Shown: in pieces, positions 1 to 10,230 of the stretch
Layout: every line of letters begins with the position of its first letter
How positions within the stretch are numbered: the stretch's first letter is position 1
Assembly (NCBI GenBank): GCA_019931185.1
Contig: JAINDK010000019.1
Coordinates: forward strand, 1 to 64,000
DNA length: 64,000 nucleotides
Direction: 5' to 3'
Source: Bryobacter sp. CoA8 C33
GTDB lineage: Bacteria > Acidobacteriota > Terriglobia > Bryobacterales > Bryobacteraceae
Notes under the pieces: generated by a model
What the model was told of the DNA's origin: nothing
Seen by the model: the letters and a program-made list of their open reading frames with translations, nothing else
Databases searched by the model: none
Position numbers and translations under genes: made by a program

Positions 1-573
1 CACTTCGCGACACGACTGAAGGAGAATGCGTCCCTTGTCGTCGTGGAATCCCGCCGTATTTCAGACAGCAGTTGCGTGCGCGCGGATGAAATCATTGTTT
101 TCACCAAACAGGCGGCCGCCGACGGGGACCGCTTCCTGCGTTGCGTGGTGTGGTGGGACGAGCGGAGCCACCGCGAATTTGTGTACCTGACGAATCACCT
201 CGATCTGGCGGCAGCCACCGTGGCCGCCATCTATCGCGAGCGCTGGCAGGTGGAACTCTTCTTCAAAAGCATCAAGCAGAACTCGCGGATCAAGACCTTT
301 GTCGGCGCTTCGGCCAATGCGCTGAAGATCCAGATTTGGACAGCACTGATTGCCCTGCTGCTGGTGCGCTTTCTCGAACTCCGCTCCTGCTTGAAATGGC
401 ACACCAGCCGCTTTATGGCCATGCTGCGTCGCCAACTGTTTGTCTACCGCGACCTGTTCCGCTTCCTCGATTACCCGTTCGAGGCCCAGTTAGAACTCGG
501 CAAGACCACTTATCCGGTCAAGCTGCCCTATTCGCGCACAGCGACCTGCCTCCCGATGACCAACCTCGATTGA
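1..573 (+). CDS. IS4-family transposase, C-terminal part (runs in from the left edge)
   Basis: The frame is open from base 1 to the TGA at 571-573, so the N-terminal part lies outside the window. It carries a full YREK signature of IS4-type DDE transposases, read as Y-x2-R-x3-E-x6-K in YRERWQVELFFKSIK (nt 232-276). The stretch after it (IKTFVG, then IQIWTALIALLLVRFL) is typical of IS4 members that carry an N-terminal DUF4372 domain. The enzyme would cut and join the ends of its own element. Nothing in the visible part is broken. Its right end abuts a truncated sigma factor gene, so insertion of this element probably removed the 5' part of that gene. Confidence 0.85.
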   Translation, partial: HFATRLKENASLVVVESRRISDSSCVRADEIIVFTKQAAADGDRFLRCVVWWDERSHREFVYLTNHLDLAAATVAAIYRERWQVELFFKSIKQNSRIKTFVGASANALKIQIWTALIALLLVRFLELRSCLKWHTSRFMAMLRRQLFVYRDLFRFLDYPFEAQLELGKTTYPVKLPYSRTATCLPMTNLD

Positions 574-655
574 CCAAGCAGGAAAAACTTCGCCAAAGGC
601 GAATCATTATGGGCGGGTCCCCAATCCCGCTCCGGCTTAATTTGGACAGGAGTGA
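1..655 (+). mobile_element. Right part of an IS4-family insertion sequence
   Basis: The element includes the transposase fragment and about 80 bases of non-coding end. The right boundary is inferred to lie near 650-665, because residues matching ECF sigma factors begin at about 661. The terminal inverted repeat cannot be defined because the left end is outside the window. Confidence 0.55.
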
Positions 656-1032
656 TCTCCAATAGCGAAACTCTCTATCTGCGTGAACCGCGTCATGACG
701 AAACGCCAGACCGGATTTTCGAACGGCGCTGGGCGCGCACCGTCCTCGACCGGGTCATCGGCAACCTCCGGGATGAATTCATTCGCCACGGCCGTCTCCA
801 TCACTTCAATGCCCTAAGAAGTTACCTGATCGGCAGCGGCGATGCCCCCTACGCCAAGTTGGCCCTTAAGCTCGAGATATCCGAATCCGCCCTCAAGAGC
901 GGCATCCACCGCCTCCGCAAACGCTACCGCGAAGCCCTCAGCGCCGAAGTCGCCCCGACTGTCGCCGATCCCTCGGAAGTGGATGAAGAGCTACGATTCC
1001 TGCTAAATGCCCTAACCGCGAAATCCGCCTAA
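652..1032 (+). pseudogene. ECF sigma factor, 5'-truncated remnant
   Basis: The frame encodes the C-terminal part of an ECF-type sigma factor of the kind found beside Ser/Thr kinases in Acidobacteriota and Planctomycetes. Visible landmarks are DETPDRIFERRWA, a region-4 helix-turn-helix (APYAKLALKLEISESALKSG) and the ending TVADPSEVDEELRFLL. Region 2, needed for core RNA polymerase and -10 binding, is missing, and the sequence just upstream belongs to the IS4-type element. The GTG at 652 is the formal start of the open frame but is probably an accident of the junction. The fragment should not work as a sigma factor. The disabled kinase gene follows on the same strand, as in intact sigma-kinase pairs. 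Confidence 0.8.
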
Positions 1033-1091
1033 GAAATCGTTTTCCAAACGGCGCAACTCTGGCGATCCAATTCCTGAGTTTCTGGTGAGAT

Positions 1092-4000
1092 ATGACTCCA
1101 CTCTGCCCCACCTGTGGTGAACCAATCGAGGATGACGGACTCTGCCCGGCCTGCCTGATGGCGGGCGGCTTCCGCACCGGCTCATCCACTTCTCTGACCG
1201 GCGCGGAAACTATTACCACCACTTCCAACACGGAAGCCGCGCTCGAATACGATGACTTCGGCGTCTACACGATCTCCCGCGTTCTCGGCGAAGGCGGTAT
1301 GGGCACGGTCTATCTCGCCGCTCAGTCCCATCCCATCGAACGCACCGTCGCCCTCAAGGTCATCAAGCCCGGCATGGACTCCGGACAGATCCTGGCCCGC
1401 TTCAATTACGAGCGTTAGGCTCTCGCCTCCATGGACCACCCCAATATCGCCCGCGTTTTCGATGCCGGCGCCACGGAAAAGGGCCGTCCCTTCTACGTGA
1501 TGGAGTTCATCGACGGCGAGCCCATCACTTCGTATTGCGATCGTCACCGCCTGAACACTCGCGAACGCCTCGCTCTCTTCCTCCCCGTTTGCCAAGCCCT
1601 GCAGCACGCCCACCAGAAAGGCATCCTCCACCGCGACATCGAGCCCTCAAACGTCCTCGTTGCCACCCTCGACGGCAAGCCCGTTCCCAAGGTCATTGAT
1701 TTCGGCATCGCCAAGTCCACCGAACAGCGCCAGATGGAGCAGTGCGCCTTCACTCAATTGGGCCAGCTCGTCGGCACCCCCGAATACATGAGCCCCGAGG
1801 CTGCCGACGTCATGAGCAATGATGTCGACACCTCTTCCGATGTCTATTCCCTCGGCATCCTGCTCTACGAGTTACTTATCGGCTCCATCCCCTTCGATGG
1901 CAAAACCCTGCGCCGGGCCGGCCTTGTCGAACTCATGCGCATTATCCGTGAGGTCGAGGTCCCACCCATGACCGCCAAGCTCCCCCAGATGGGTGCGACC
2001 GCGGCGGAGGTCGCCGCCCGCCGCCGCACGGATCTCCCCGGCCTCAAGCGCCAGATCACCGGTGATCTGAATTGGATCGTCACCAAGGTAGTCGAGAAAA
2101 ACCGCCAGCGCCGCTACCCTGCCGCCGCTGCCCTCCTCGCCGACATCGAGCGCCATCTGCAAGACCGTCCCGTCGCCGCCGGCCCGCCCAGTTCCGCCTA
2201 CAAAGCCGCCAAGTTTCCGCGCCGCCACCGCACCGCCGTGGCCGCCGCCATCTTCTTCAGCCTCGCCGCCGGCGGCTACACCAGCTACCAGCAATACCGC
2301 CAAGCAATCCATCAAAGCGAACGCGCCACCCGCGCACTGACCCTCGCGGAAAATAACCGGCTCCAGGCTCTGAATGCTTTGGGCTAGGCCGAGCAGGAGC
2401 GCCTGCGCGCTCAGACCAACGCGCAGGAATCCAATGCTAATCTCGCCAACACCCGCTCCCTGGTCAATACTTTATTGGTCGAACTCGAAGGCCGCGTCCG
2501 CCATCTATCCGGCGCCACCACAGCCCGCGAAGCGCTTGTTGCTTTGGGCACGCGCTATCTCAATCTGTCCTCGGGCACGGATCCCCAACTCGCCAATGCC
2601 TGGCTCCGCATGGTCGAACTCCTCTCCACGGAGGGCGCCGGAGATTCCGATGCCGCCCACCGCCACTTTGCGGAGGCCGCCGCGCGGCTCCAATCCCTCC
2701 ACCGCTCCCCGCTCGCCAACCCCGACCTCGCTCTGCAGCTCGCATCAGCAATCACCGAACAGATCCGGACGATTCCCGATTTCTCCTCGCGCATACCCCT
2801 CATCAATCGCGTCCGCCGCATCCTGTTGCGTTACCCTCAATCCATCCCCCATCTGCACTGTCTGGCGCAATTGCTCATCCTCTCCCGTGACGAAGAAGCC
2901 GCCCTCGCCATCGAGCGCCGCATTGCTTCCGCGCTCCGCGGCCACTCCCCTGTCGACCGCTTCGCCCTGGCTCGCACTCTCTTTCACGATGCGCAACAAA
3001 TTCAATCCAGTTCCAATCCGGCCCTCCGTGCAGCCGAACACGAAGAAGCCATCTCCCTGCTCGACCGCCTGATTGACGATGAGCAAACTCACGTCCGCTA
3101 TCGCCTCCAGCGGGCTCTCAGCCGAGTCCGCCACTCCGACGCGCTCCTCCGCCTGAAAAAGAAATCCCCTGCCCTCGTGGAAGCCGAACAGGGCATCGCG
3201 GAGATCCGGCAATTGTTGCGTGAAGATCCGCGTCGCTCCAGCCTCGCTCTCACCCTCGCCGATGAATCCTATCGCTACACGAGCATCCTCGTCGCAGCCG
3301 GCGAACGGGCTCGGGGCACTCCGTTGCTGCTCGAATCAAGCAGCAGGATGCGCCAGATCCGCGCCGCCAATCCTCAAGTTCTGCGATATGCCATCACGCA
3401 CGCCGATTGCCTTTCTAATCTCGCCTTCGTCCACAGGAACTCCTCGGATTATTCCTCGGATACCCGCTTCCAGGAAGAAGCCATTGACATCCTGACCGCG
3501 GAGCAGACCAGACACCCCGGCAACCAACAGCTTCAGCGCGAGCTGGTTCAAAAACACTTGAGCGCCAGCGTTGTCCGCCGTTTCTCCCGTCAATATCCAG
3601 AAGCGGCTAAGCACCTCGATCAGGCTTGGCTACTCCTCAATCCGGCACTCCGAACCAAACACCAGATCGAAGATCATCTGAATGCCGCCGATTGGTTCGA
3701 TGTCAAAGCAAGCCTTGAATCCGCCACCGCCAAATCAGCAGCGGCCCTCTCTAACCGTCAAATTGCTCTCCAGCACTTGAATTCCGCGCAACGTCTCGGC
3801 TACCCCTTCCCTCTGTTGCTCGCCCGAAAGATCTACATTTTATCTGGTACTGATAATGATTTCTTCAACTTGCGTCGCTACGACGAAGCCATCGCTCTGA
3901 ACGACAAGCATTTGCCCGAGTTTGAAAACCATCTTTCCCTCAACCCAAATCACTTCGAGTCCTAAACCGGCTTTGGCGTCTCCTGTTCGGAATCCGTGCC

Positions 4001-5395
4001 GCCGCAAGATTACTGAATCGTGCTGAAAGATCACTCCATGCTTCACTCCGCAGCCTTCAAATCGCCGAAGCTAGCCTTCGTCTTTCTCCCGCTGATACCC
4101 GCCGGGAAGACCGGCTCCATTCGAGTCAGGTAAATCTCGCCGGAGATCTTATCCAATTCGGTGAACTGGACCAGGGATACCAAGTTCTTCTTGCGGGCGC
4201 GGCAAGCATTCGCCAATGTCTTCGACAGCCTGACTTGGACTTCGATACCCGGCTTAAGCGGATCGACAGCTTCGGCTATTTTGTCAATTTCGCCTTTCGT
4301 GCGCGGCGTATTGAAGAAGTGCTCGCTCTCGCTCAGGAAGAAAAGGAGATGCTCGAATCTCTTCGCCAGCTCGATTCGGAAAATGATGCAGTCCGCTCAT
4401 TTTTGGCCAATCGTTACAATTCGCTTTCGGCCGCCTTCCTGAATTGCGCTCGCCTCGAGGAAGCACTCAGTCTCCTCCGGAAGGCCTTCGACGCGCGCCG
4501 GTCTTTTGCGCGGACAGACCAGCTGGAGTCTCTCGCGCTTCTCGCTTTGTACAAGCTCAGGATTGGCTCAATTGCACATCAACTCGGTGACCGGCAGCAG
4601 GCAAAATCCAATTGGGTCTGGGCCCGTGAAGCATTCATTAAAGTCCTTTCCCAATTGAAAGCTCCCCCGCAAGAACAACGCACTCTTTCCCAGAGCTTGC
4701 TTTTCATGAACACCCAGATTCGGTTGGCCACACTGGACACCTATGAAGACCAGACCGAGGAATCACTTCGCCGGTTGCGCCTTGCTTGGGACAGCCTGCA
4801 ATCGGTACGTACTTTGGCCCAGGACAGCAATCCAGCGGTACTTCGAATCTATCATCGCGCACTCCTCGGCCGCCTGATTGTCATCCACGAAACGCTCGGC
4901 CTGCCCTTCACTCTCACCGAACAGGGAAAACCCATCCCAGCCGCCGACCTTGCTCTGGCAAAAATCCATGGCCATATGAGCATCTTCGAAGATATGTTCT
5001 CAACGGGCTTTGATCCAATTCGCCTCTTGGACTCTGCGCGAAAAGCCAAGAATCTCAGTCAGGAGATTCTGGCCCGGACCCCAAGCCCCGACGCCCGTTC
5101 GGCCGCCGCCCGCGCCGCCCTCGGTTTTGCGAAAACAGTCGATATTCTTCAGCGATTCCCACTTTCCAATATCCCGACTCTCGACGAAGCGATCGAATCG
5201 GCCCGGCTCGCCGTTCAACTCCTTGAGGAAAACCGCCCTGTGGCCCGGGATCGCGAAGTCGCCGCGGAAGAAGAGGAGCTTCTCCACGAAGCCAGACAAA
5301 TAGCTGCCGTCCTGCAATATCTCAATACGAGAGGCCAATCTTCACCGGCGCCAAATTCGGCCGGGAATGTCTTCCGCCCGTCAAGCCGCCTCTGA
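1092..5395 (+). pseudogene. Ser/Thr protein kinase with TPR region, multiply disrupted
   Basis: One original gene can be read across four open segments. It starts with a zinc ribbon (CPTCGEPIEDDGLCPACLM), then a Hanks-type kinase domain (LGEGGMGTVYLA P-loop, VALKVIK, DFGIAKS, GTPEYMSPEA), a membrane segment near 2215-2290, and a long helical TPR-like tail. In-frame TAG codons at 1416-1418 and 2385-2387 split it; the first falls where the family has ERQALA, so CAG to TAG is likely. Near 3950-3965 the coding frame shifts, and the shifted frame stays open to the TGA at 5393-5395. The catalytic loop reads HRDIEPSN instead of HRDxKxxN (GAG at 1641-1643), removing the catalytic lysine. In intact relatives the membrane kinase is thought to act with the adjacent ECF sigma factor. 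Confidence 0.88.
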
Positions 5396-5428
5396 ACAGC
5401 ACCTGCGCGAAGAAAATTGGAAGCCGGC

Positions 5429-6691
5429 CTAGCCAATCTTCTCCCGGAGCCGCTCCTCATCCAAATCACCCGTCCACTTCGCCACGACCACCGCCGCCAC
5501 GCCATTGCCCACGACGTTTGTTAGCGCCCGAGCCTCACTCATGAAGCGGTCAATACCCAAAATTAGGGCCAATCCTCCCACCGGTACCTTCCCCACCGCC
5601 GATAAGGTCGCCGCCAGCACGATAAATCCGCTCCCCGTCACCCCCGCCGCGCCCTTGGAAGTCAGCAACAGCACCGCCAGCAGCGTCACCTGATCCCATA
5701 CCGTCATCGCTGTATTCGTTGCCTGCGCCACGAAGACCGAGGCCATGGTCAAATAGATTGAAGTTCCATCGAGGTTGAACGAGTATCCGGTTGGAATCAC
5801 CAGCCCCACGGTTCCCTTCCCCGCCCCAAGGCCCTCCATCTTCGCCATCATGCGCGGCAGTGCCGCCTCGCTCGAACTCGTCCCCAGCACGATCAACAAC
5901 TCTTCCCGGATATAGCTGAGAAAGCGCCAGATCGAAAATCCATGTACCCGCGCAATCCCGCCCAGAACAAGAAACACAAAGACCAAGCAGGTCACATAAA
6001 ACGTCCCCATTAGCTTGGCCAGGTTCAGCAGACTTCCCAGCCCATAAGCCCCCACTGTGAATGCCATTGCTCCAAATGCTCCCACCGGGGCCAACACCAT
6101 GATCATCTTCACGATGACGAAAAGCACTTCGCTCAATTTCTCCACCAGCGCAAACACGTTACTCACCCTTCCGCCCACCCTCTGCAAGGCCACCCCAAAC
6201 AACACCGCAATCAGCAACACCTGCAGAATCTGCCCCTTGGCGAAGGCATCCACCATCGTTGTGGGAATCACTTCGAGTAGAAAATCCTTTACCCCTGACA
6301 TCTTCCCTGGCCCCGTGTACTGCGCCACCGCGCCGGCATCGAGCGTCCTCAAATCGACGTTCATCCCTGCGCCCGGCTGCAGCACGTTTACCACCAGCAA
6401 CCCAACCAGGAGCGCGGCCGTGCTCACCACTTCGAAGTAAACCAGCGCCAGCCCACCCGTTTTTCCCACGCGCTTCATGTCTTCGCTGCCGGCAATTCCC
6501 ATTACCACCGTCACAAAAATCACTGGCGCGATGACCATCTTGATCAACTTGATAAAGCCGTCGCCCAGCGGCCTCATCGCCGCTCCGGCGCCCGGAGCAT
6601 AATGGCCCAGCACCGCCCCCGCCAAAATCGCCAACAACACCTGAAGGTATAAGGTCCGGTACAGCGGTGGCCTGCCCGCTAGAGCCGGCAT
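5429..6691 (-). CDS. dctA: C4-dicarboxylate:cation symporter
   Basis: A 420-residue protein of the dicarboxylate/amino acid:cation symporter (DAACS) family, full length for DctA. It would import succinate, fumarate and malate through the inner membrane. Visible hallmarks are the N-terminal membrane segments with [21 protein letters not shown], the serine-rich re-entrant loop [13 protein letters not shown], and the cation/substrate region [22 protein letters not shown]. The start ATG at 6691 lies inside the 3' end of pckG, giving a 13-base overlap and probable translational coupling. The pairing makes sense: imported C4 acids become oxaloacetate, the substrate of the upstream carboxykinase. 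Glutamate uptake by a GltP-like relative is the alternative, but the genomic context favours dicarboxylates. Confidence 0.9.
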   Translation of the reverse strand: MPALAGRPPLYRTLYLQVLLAILAGAVLGHYAPGAGAAMRPLGDGFIKLIKMVIAPVIFVTVVMGIAGSEDMKRVGKTGGLALVYFEVVSTAALLVGLLVVNVLQPGAGMNVDLRTLDAGAVAQYTGPGKMSGVKDFLLEVIPTTMVDAFAKGQILQVLLIAVLFGVALQRVGGRVSNVFALVEKLSEVLFVIVKMIMVLAPVGAFGAMAFTVGAYGLGSLLNLAKLMGTFYVTCLVFVFLVLGGIARVHGFSIWRFLSYIREELLIVLGTSSSEAALPRMMAKMEGLGAGKGTVGLVIPTGYSFNLDGTSIYLTMASVFVAQATNTAMTVWDQVTLLAVLLLTSKGAAGVTGSGFIVLAATLSAVGKVPVGGLALILGIDRFMSEARALTNVVGNGVAAVVVAKWTGDLDEERLREKIG

Positions 6692-8502
6692 ATCAGCAGC
6701 TCACGCTCATAGATCACCTCTGGCGGCAACTGATCGTGCAATTCGATAAACAACTCTTCGTGACCCAGCAATTCCTGCTTCCACGCCTCGCGGTCAAAAG
6801 CCTGCAATTCCTCAAACTGGCTGCGTGCGAACTCAAGCCCTTCCCACTCAATGTCCTCGTAGCGCGGCATGTAGCCGATCGGCGTCTCCCGGCCAAAGGC
6901 CCGGCCGTGTGAGCGGTCGACAATCCACCTCAAGACCCTCATGTTCTCACTGAAGCCGGGCCACATGAATCGATCGTCTTTTCCCCGCCGGAACCAGTTC
7001 ACGCCAAATATCCGTGGCGTTTGTTGGAGCGAGCGCTGCATCCGCAACCAATGCCGGAAGTAAGCCCCCATGTGATAGCCGCAGAATGGCAGCATGGCCA
7101 TTGGATCGCGCCTCACCTTGCCCGTCGCTCCGGCGGCCGCGGCCGTCGTCTCCGAGCCCATTGTGGCCCCCATGTAAACTCCCGCGCTCCAGTTGAACGC
7201 CTGATACACCAAGGGCAGCCCGGTCGCCCGCCGCCCACCAAACAGAAAAGCCGAAATCGGCACCCCATTGGGATTTTCCCAATCCGGATCGATCGTTGGA
7301 CACTGGCTTGCGGGCGCGGTAAACCGCGAATTCGGATGCGCGGCCTTGGCCCCTGTCGCCCTGCCAATCTCCGGCGTCCACCGGTTGCCCTTCCAATCGA
7401 GGCACTCCTCGGGCGGCTCCTCCGTCATCCCTTCCCACCACACCCCGCCATCCGGCGTTAGCGCCGTGTTCGTGAAGATCGTATTCCGGCTCAGCGCCGC
7501 CATCGCATTTGGATTCGTCTTCAACGACGTCCCCGGGGCCACCCCGAAAAATCCCGCTTCTGGATTGATCGCCCGCAGGACCCCCTCTTCATTCGGCTTG
7601 ATCCAGGCGATGTCGTCCCCTACCGTCCATACCTTCCACCCTTCAAAGCCCGCGGGCGGCACCAGCATCGCAAAGTTCGTTTTGCCACACGCGCTCGGGA
7701 AAGCCCCAGCCACATACGTTTTTTCTCCCTGCGGGTTCTCCACCCCCACAATGAACATATGCTCGGCCATCCAGCCTTCATCCCGCGCCATGTTTGAAGC
7801 AATCCGCAGCGCAAAACATTTCTTTCCCAACAGCGCGTTTCCGCCATAGCCCGAGCCATAACTCCAGATCTCGCGCGTCTCGGGAAAATGCACAATGTAC
7901 TTTTCCCAATTGCACGGCCAGGGCACATCGGCTTCCCCGTCCGCCAAGGGCTTACCCACCGTGTGCATGCAAGGCACAACGCGCTTGTCGCCCTTGTCAA
8001 TTTCCCGGTACACGGCCGTCCCGATACGCGCCATGATGCGCATGTTCACAACTGCATACGGTGAATCCGTCAACTGCACGCCGATTTGCGACATCGGCGA
8101 TCCCACTGGTCCCATGCTAAACGGCAACACATACATCGTCCGCCCCCGCATACACCCGTTGAATAGCTCCTTCAACTTCTTCCGCATCGGAAAGGGGTCC
8201 ACCCAGTTGTTCGTCGGTCCCGCCCCATCTCGCGACAGCGAACAGATGTAGGTCCGATCCTCCACCCGCGCCACATCGTTTTCATCCGATCGCGCGTAAT
8301 AGCAACCAGGCCACTTCTCCTCATTCAGCTTGATGAATGTTCCCGCGTCCACCATCTGGTCGCACAACATCTGGTTTTCTTCCTCCGAGCCGTCCACCCA
8401 ATGAACCCGATCTGGCTTCGTCAATTGCCCCATCTTCTCGACCCACTTCAGCAGGTTCTTGTTCTCGCTCAGTGGCTTCGTGCAGTCGCGCGTTGCTTTC
8501 AT
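6679..8502 (-). CDS. pckG: Phosphoenolpyruvate carboxykinase (GTP)
   Basis: A 607-residue GTP-dependent PEP carboxykinase, which converts oxaloacetate and GTP to phosphoenolpyruvate, CO2 and GDP at the entry of gluconeogenesis. It has the P-loop with reactive cysteine [15 protein letters not shown], the kinase-2 motif VGDDIAWIK, the PEPCK-specific segment [18 protein letters not shown] and the oxaloacetate-binding region [14 protein letters not shown]. The frame stays open to 9363, but that extension is antisense to the DUF4159 gene. The ATG at 8502 ([15 protein letters not shown]) gives the usual family length. It is first in a pckG-dctA pair, and only 42 bases separate it from the divergent gene at 8545. 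Confidence 0.95.
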   Translation of the reverse strand: MKATRDCTKPLSENKNLLKWVEKMGQLTKPDRVHWVDGSEEENQMLCDQMVDAGTFIKLNEEKWPGCYYARSDENDVARVEDRTYICSLSRDGAGPTNNWVDPFPMRKKLKELFNGCMRGRTMYVLPFSMGPVGSPMSQIGVQLTDSPYAVVNMRIMARIGTAVYREIDKGDKRVVPCMHTVGKPLADGEADVPWPCNWEKYIVHFPETREIWSYGSGYGGNALLGKKCFALRIASNMARDEGWMAEHMFIVGVENPQGEKTYVAGAFPSACGKTNFAMLVPPAGFEGWKVWTVGDDIAWIKPNEEGVLRAINPEAGFFGVAPGTSLKTNPNAMAALSRNTIFTNTALTPDGGVWWEGMTEEPPEECLDWKGNRWTPEIGRATGAKAAHPNSRFTAPASQCPTIDPDWENPNGVPISAFLFGGRRATGLPLVYQAFNWSAGVYMGATMGSETTAAAAGATGKVRRDPMAMLPFCGYHMGAYFRHWLRMQRSLQQTPRIFGVNWFRRGKDDRFMWPGFSENMRVLRWIVDRSHGRAFGRETPIGYMPRYEDIEWEGLEFARSQFEELQAFDREAWKQELLGHEELFIELHDQLPPEVIYERELLICRL

Positions 8503-8544
8503 CTCAATACAGATTATCTCCCGTCGATCGGCTAAGCTAGACCC

Positions 8545-9357
8545 ATGCGCCGAATCCTTGTGGCTGTTTTGCTCGCCGCCACCCTTTCGGTCCTCCTCGC
8601 CCAATTCCGCCCCCGCCGCAGCTTTGGTTCCTCCCGCAAATGGGCGCAGTATGAATACGAAATGCAGGACCCCGTCGAGGATCCCCCCGATGCCCATGTC
8701 CCTGGTGAGTTTGTTCTCGGCCGTCTTCGTTACCGCTCCCCTCGCGATGGCCGCGGTCCTTACGCCCGTTGGGGTATCGACGCCAATAAAGGCGACCGAA
8801 TCTTCCTCGATACCCTGCGCCGACTCACCCGCATCCACACTCAGTCCATCGAAGAGATCATCGACGTTGAGAGCGACAACATCTTCAACGTCCCCTTTCT
8901 CTTTGCTGTGTCCACAGGGGACTGGCGCCTGTCCCCCTCTCACGCCGCCCGCCTCCGTGACTACTTCGACCGTGGCGGCTTTCTCCTGGTTGACGACTTC
9001 CATGGCGCCAGCGAATGGCAGCAATTCATGGCCGGCGTCCTTCAAATCTACCCTGATGCCCGCGTCGTCGATCTCGGCGATAACGAACCCATTTTCCATG
9101 TCATTTACGACCTCAAGGAACGCATCAATGTTCCCGGCGCCAATGTCGTCCATGGCCCCGGCTACGAGCGTGACGGCATCACTCCCTACTGGCGCGCCGT
9201 CCTCGACTCCCAAGGCCGCATCGTCATCGCCGTCTGCTTCAACATGGATGTCGGCGACGGCTGGGAATTCGCCGATGACCCCGACTACCCTGAAAAATTC
9301 TCCGCCATGGCCCTCCGCCTGGGCGTCAACTACGCCGCGTATGCGATGACACACTAG
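8545..9357 (+). CDS. DUF4159 domain protein, exported
   Basis: A 270-residue protein with an N-terminal signal segment ([20 protein letters not shown]) followed by a DUF4159 domain. Family landmarks are the core [11 protein letters not shown] and the region around [10 protein letters not shown], with a GGxLxxDDFxG arrangement often compared with glutamine-amidotransferase-like folds. The function of the family is not established; it is common in Acidobacteriota and Planctomycetes, often near MoxR/DUF58-type gene sets that are not present here. It is divergent from pckG and is followed after 57 bases by the amidase gene on the same strand. Confidence 0.8.
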   Translation: MRRILVAVLLAATLSVLLAQFRPRRSFGSSRKWAQYEYEMQDPVEDPPDAHVPGEFVLGRLRYRSPRDGRGPYARWGIDANKGDRIFLDTLRRLTRIHTQSIEEIIDVESDNIFNVPFLFAVSTGDWRLSPSHAARLRDYFDRGGFLLVDDFHGASEWQQFMAGVLQIYPDARVVDLGDNEPIFHVIYDLKERINVPGANVVHGPGYERDGITPYWRAVLDSQGRIVIAVCFNMDVGDGWEFADDPDYPEKFSAMALRLGVNYAAYAMTH

Positions 9358-9414
9358 CGCCAACCTTCACTTTCCGGCTTGCCCTGCCGCCTGACAAGTG
9401 TTATCAACTAACCC

Positions 9415-10230
9415 ATGGGTTTTGAAAATACCGGTCGCGTTTGGTCTCCTTCCAGCTTTTCTACTTACCTCGCCACGCTAACCCCTCCGGCTTGGGCCAC
9501 GGCAGTCACCCTCCACCACACCGCTGCCCCCTCCCTCGCCCAGCGCCCTAATGGCTTCACGGCGCAACATCTCTCCAATCTCCGTCACTTCTACGAAGTC
9601 ACGCTCGGCTGGTCTTCCGCCCCGCATCTTTTCATCGACGATGACCAACTCTGGGGCATGTGCGACTTTCGCAAACAAGGCGTGCACGCGGTGAGTTTCA
9701 ACCGCTCCGCCATCGGCATTGAAGTCCTCGGTGACTATGACAAGGAAAGCCCCCGTTCCGGCCGCGGTCTGGCCTGCTGGCGTACCGCCGCCCAAGCCAC
9801 GCGCCTCATCGCCGACTGGCTCAAGCTTCCCATCACGCCGGCCACTATCCTGTTTCACCGCGACGACCCCAAAACCACGAAAACCTGCCCTGGCACGAGA
9901 ATCCTTAAGGACTGGATCATCGACCTGATCAACAGCGCCGCGGCTCCCAACACCGGCCCCATCCCCGACCGCACCGGCAAGCCCCCGCTTGATGTCACTC
10001 TCGCCGCCAACCAGTGGCGTTATGTCGGCGAACGCTGGTGTATCCCCGTGCGCGCCTACCTGCTCAAGAAGGGCGTCGCCGACTCAGTGATCGCCGCCAA
10101 CCTCAAGAAACAAGGCAGCCAGTTCTTCTTCGGCCTTGAACTCCTCGAAGGCGCTTTCTACGACCAAACGACTTCTTCCACTTGGGCGCCGGTGCATGAG
10201 CTCACCTCGCTTCCGCCCGCGCAACCGTAA
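9415..10230 (+). CDS. N-acetylmuramoyl-L-alanine amidase (Amidase_2 / PGRP type)
   Basis: A 271-residue protein whose first ~170 residues form an Amidase_2/peptidoglycan-recognition fold, a zinc amidase that cuts the bond between MurNAc and the stem peptide. Likely zinc ligands are the His in TLHHTAAP and the His and Cys around FHRDDPKTTKTCPGT; GIEVLGDYD is a conserved core strand. About 90 residues follow with no domain I recognise. There is no signal peptide at the N-terminus (MGFENTGRVWSPSSF), which is unusual for a cell-wall recycling enzyme and fits an endolysin-like or secretion-system-delivered enzyme. It ends convergently with ppsA, overlapping it by 29 bases. Confidence 0.85.
   Translation: MGFENTGRVWSPSSFSTYLATLTPPAWATAVTLHHTAAPSLAQRPNGFTAQHLSNLRHFYEVTLGWSSAPHLFIDDDQLWGMCDFRKQGVHAVSFNRSAIGIEVLGDYDKESPRSGRGLACWRTAAQATRLIADWLKLPITPATILFHRDDPKTTKTCPGTRILKDWIIDLINSAAAPNTGPIPDRTGKPPLDVTLAANQWRYVGERWCIPVRAYLLKKGVADSVIAANLKKQGSQFFFGLELLEGAFYDQTTSSTWAPVHELTSLPPAQP

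Noticed and set aside
8459-9349. 296-codon frame overlapping the DUF4159 gene
   Set aside because: It is an out-of-frame reading, Ser/Pro/Thr-rich, with no signal or motif.
8503-9363. N-terminal extension of PEP carboxykinase to 9363
   Set aside because: It is antisense to the DUF4159 gene and has no family likeness.
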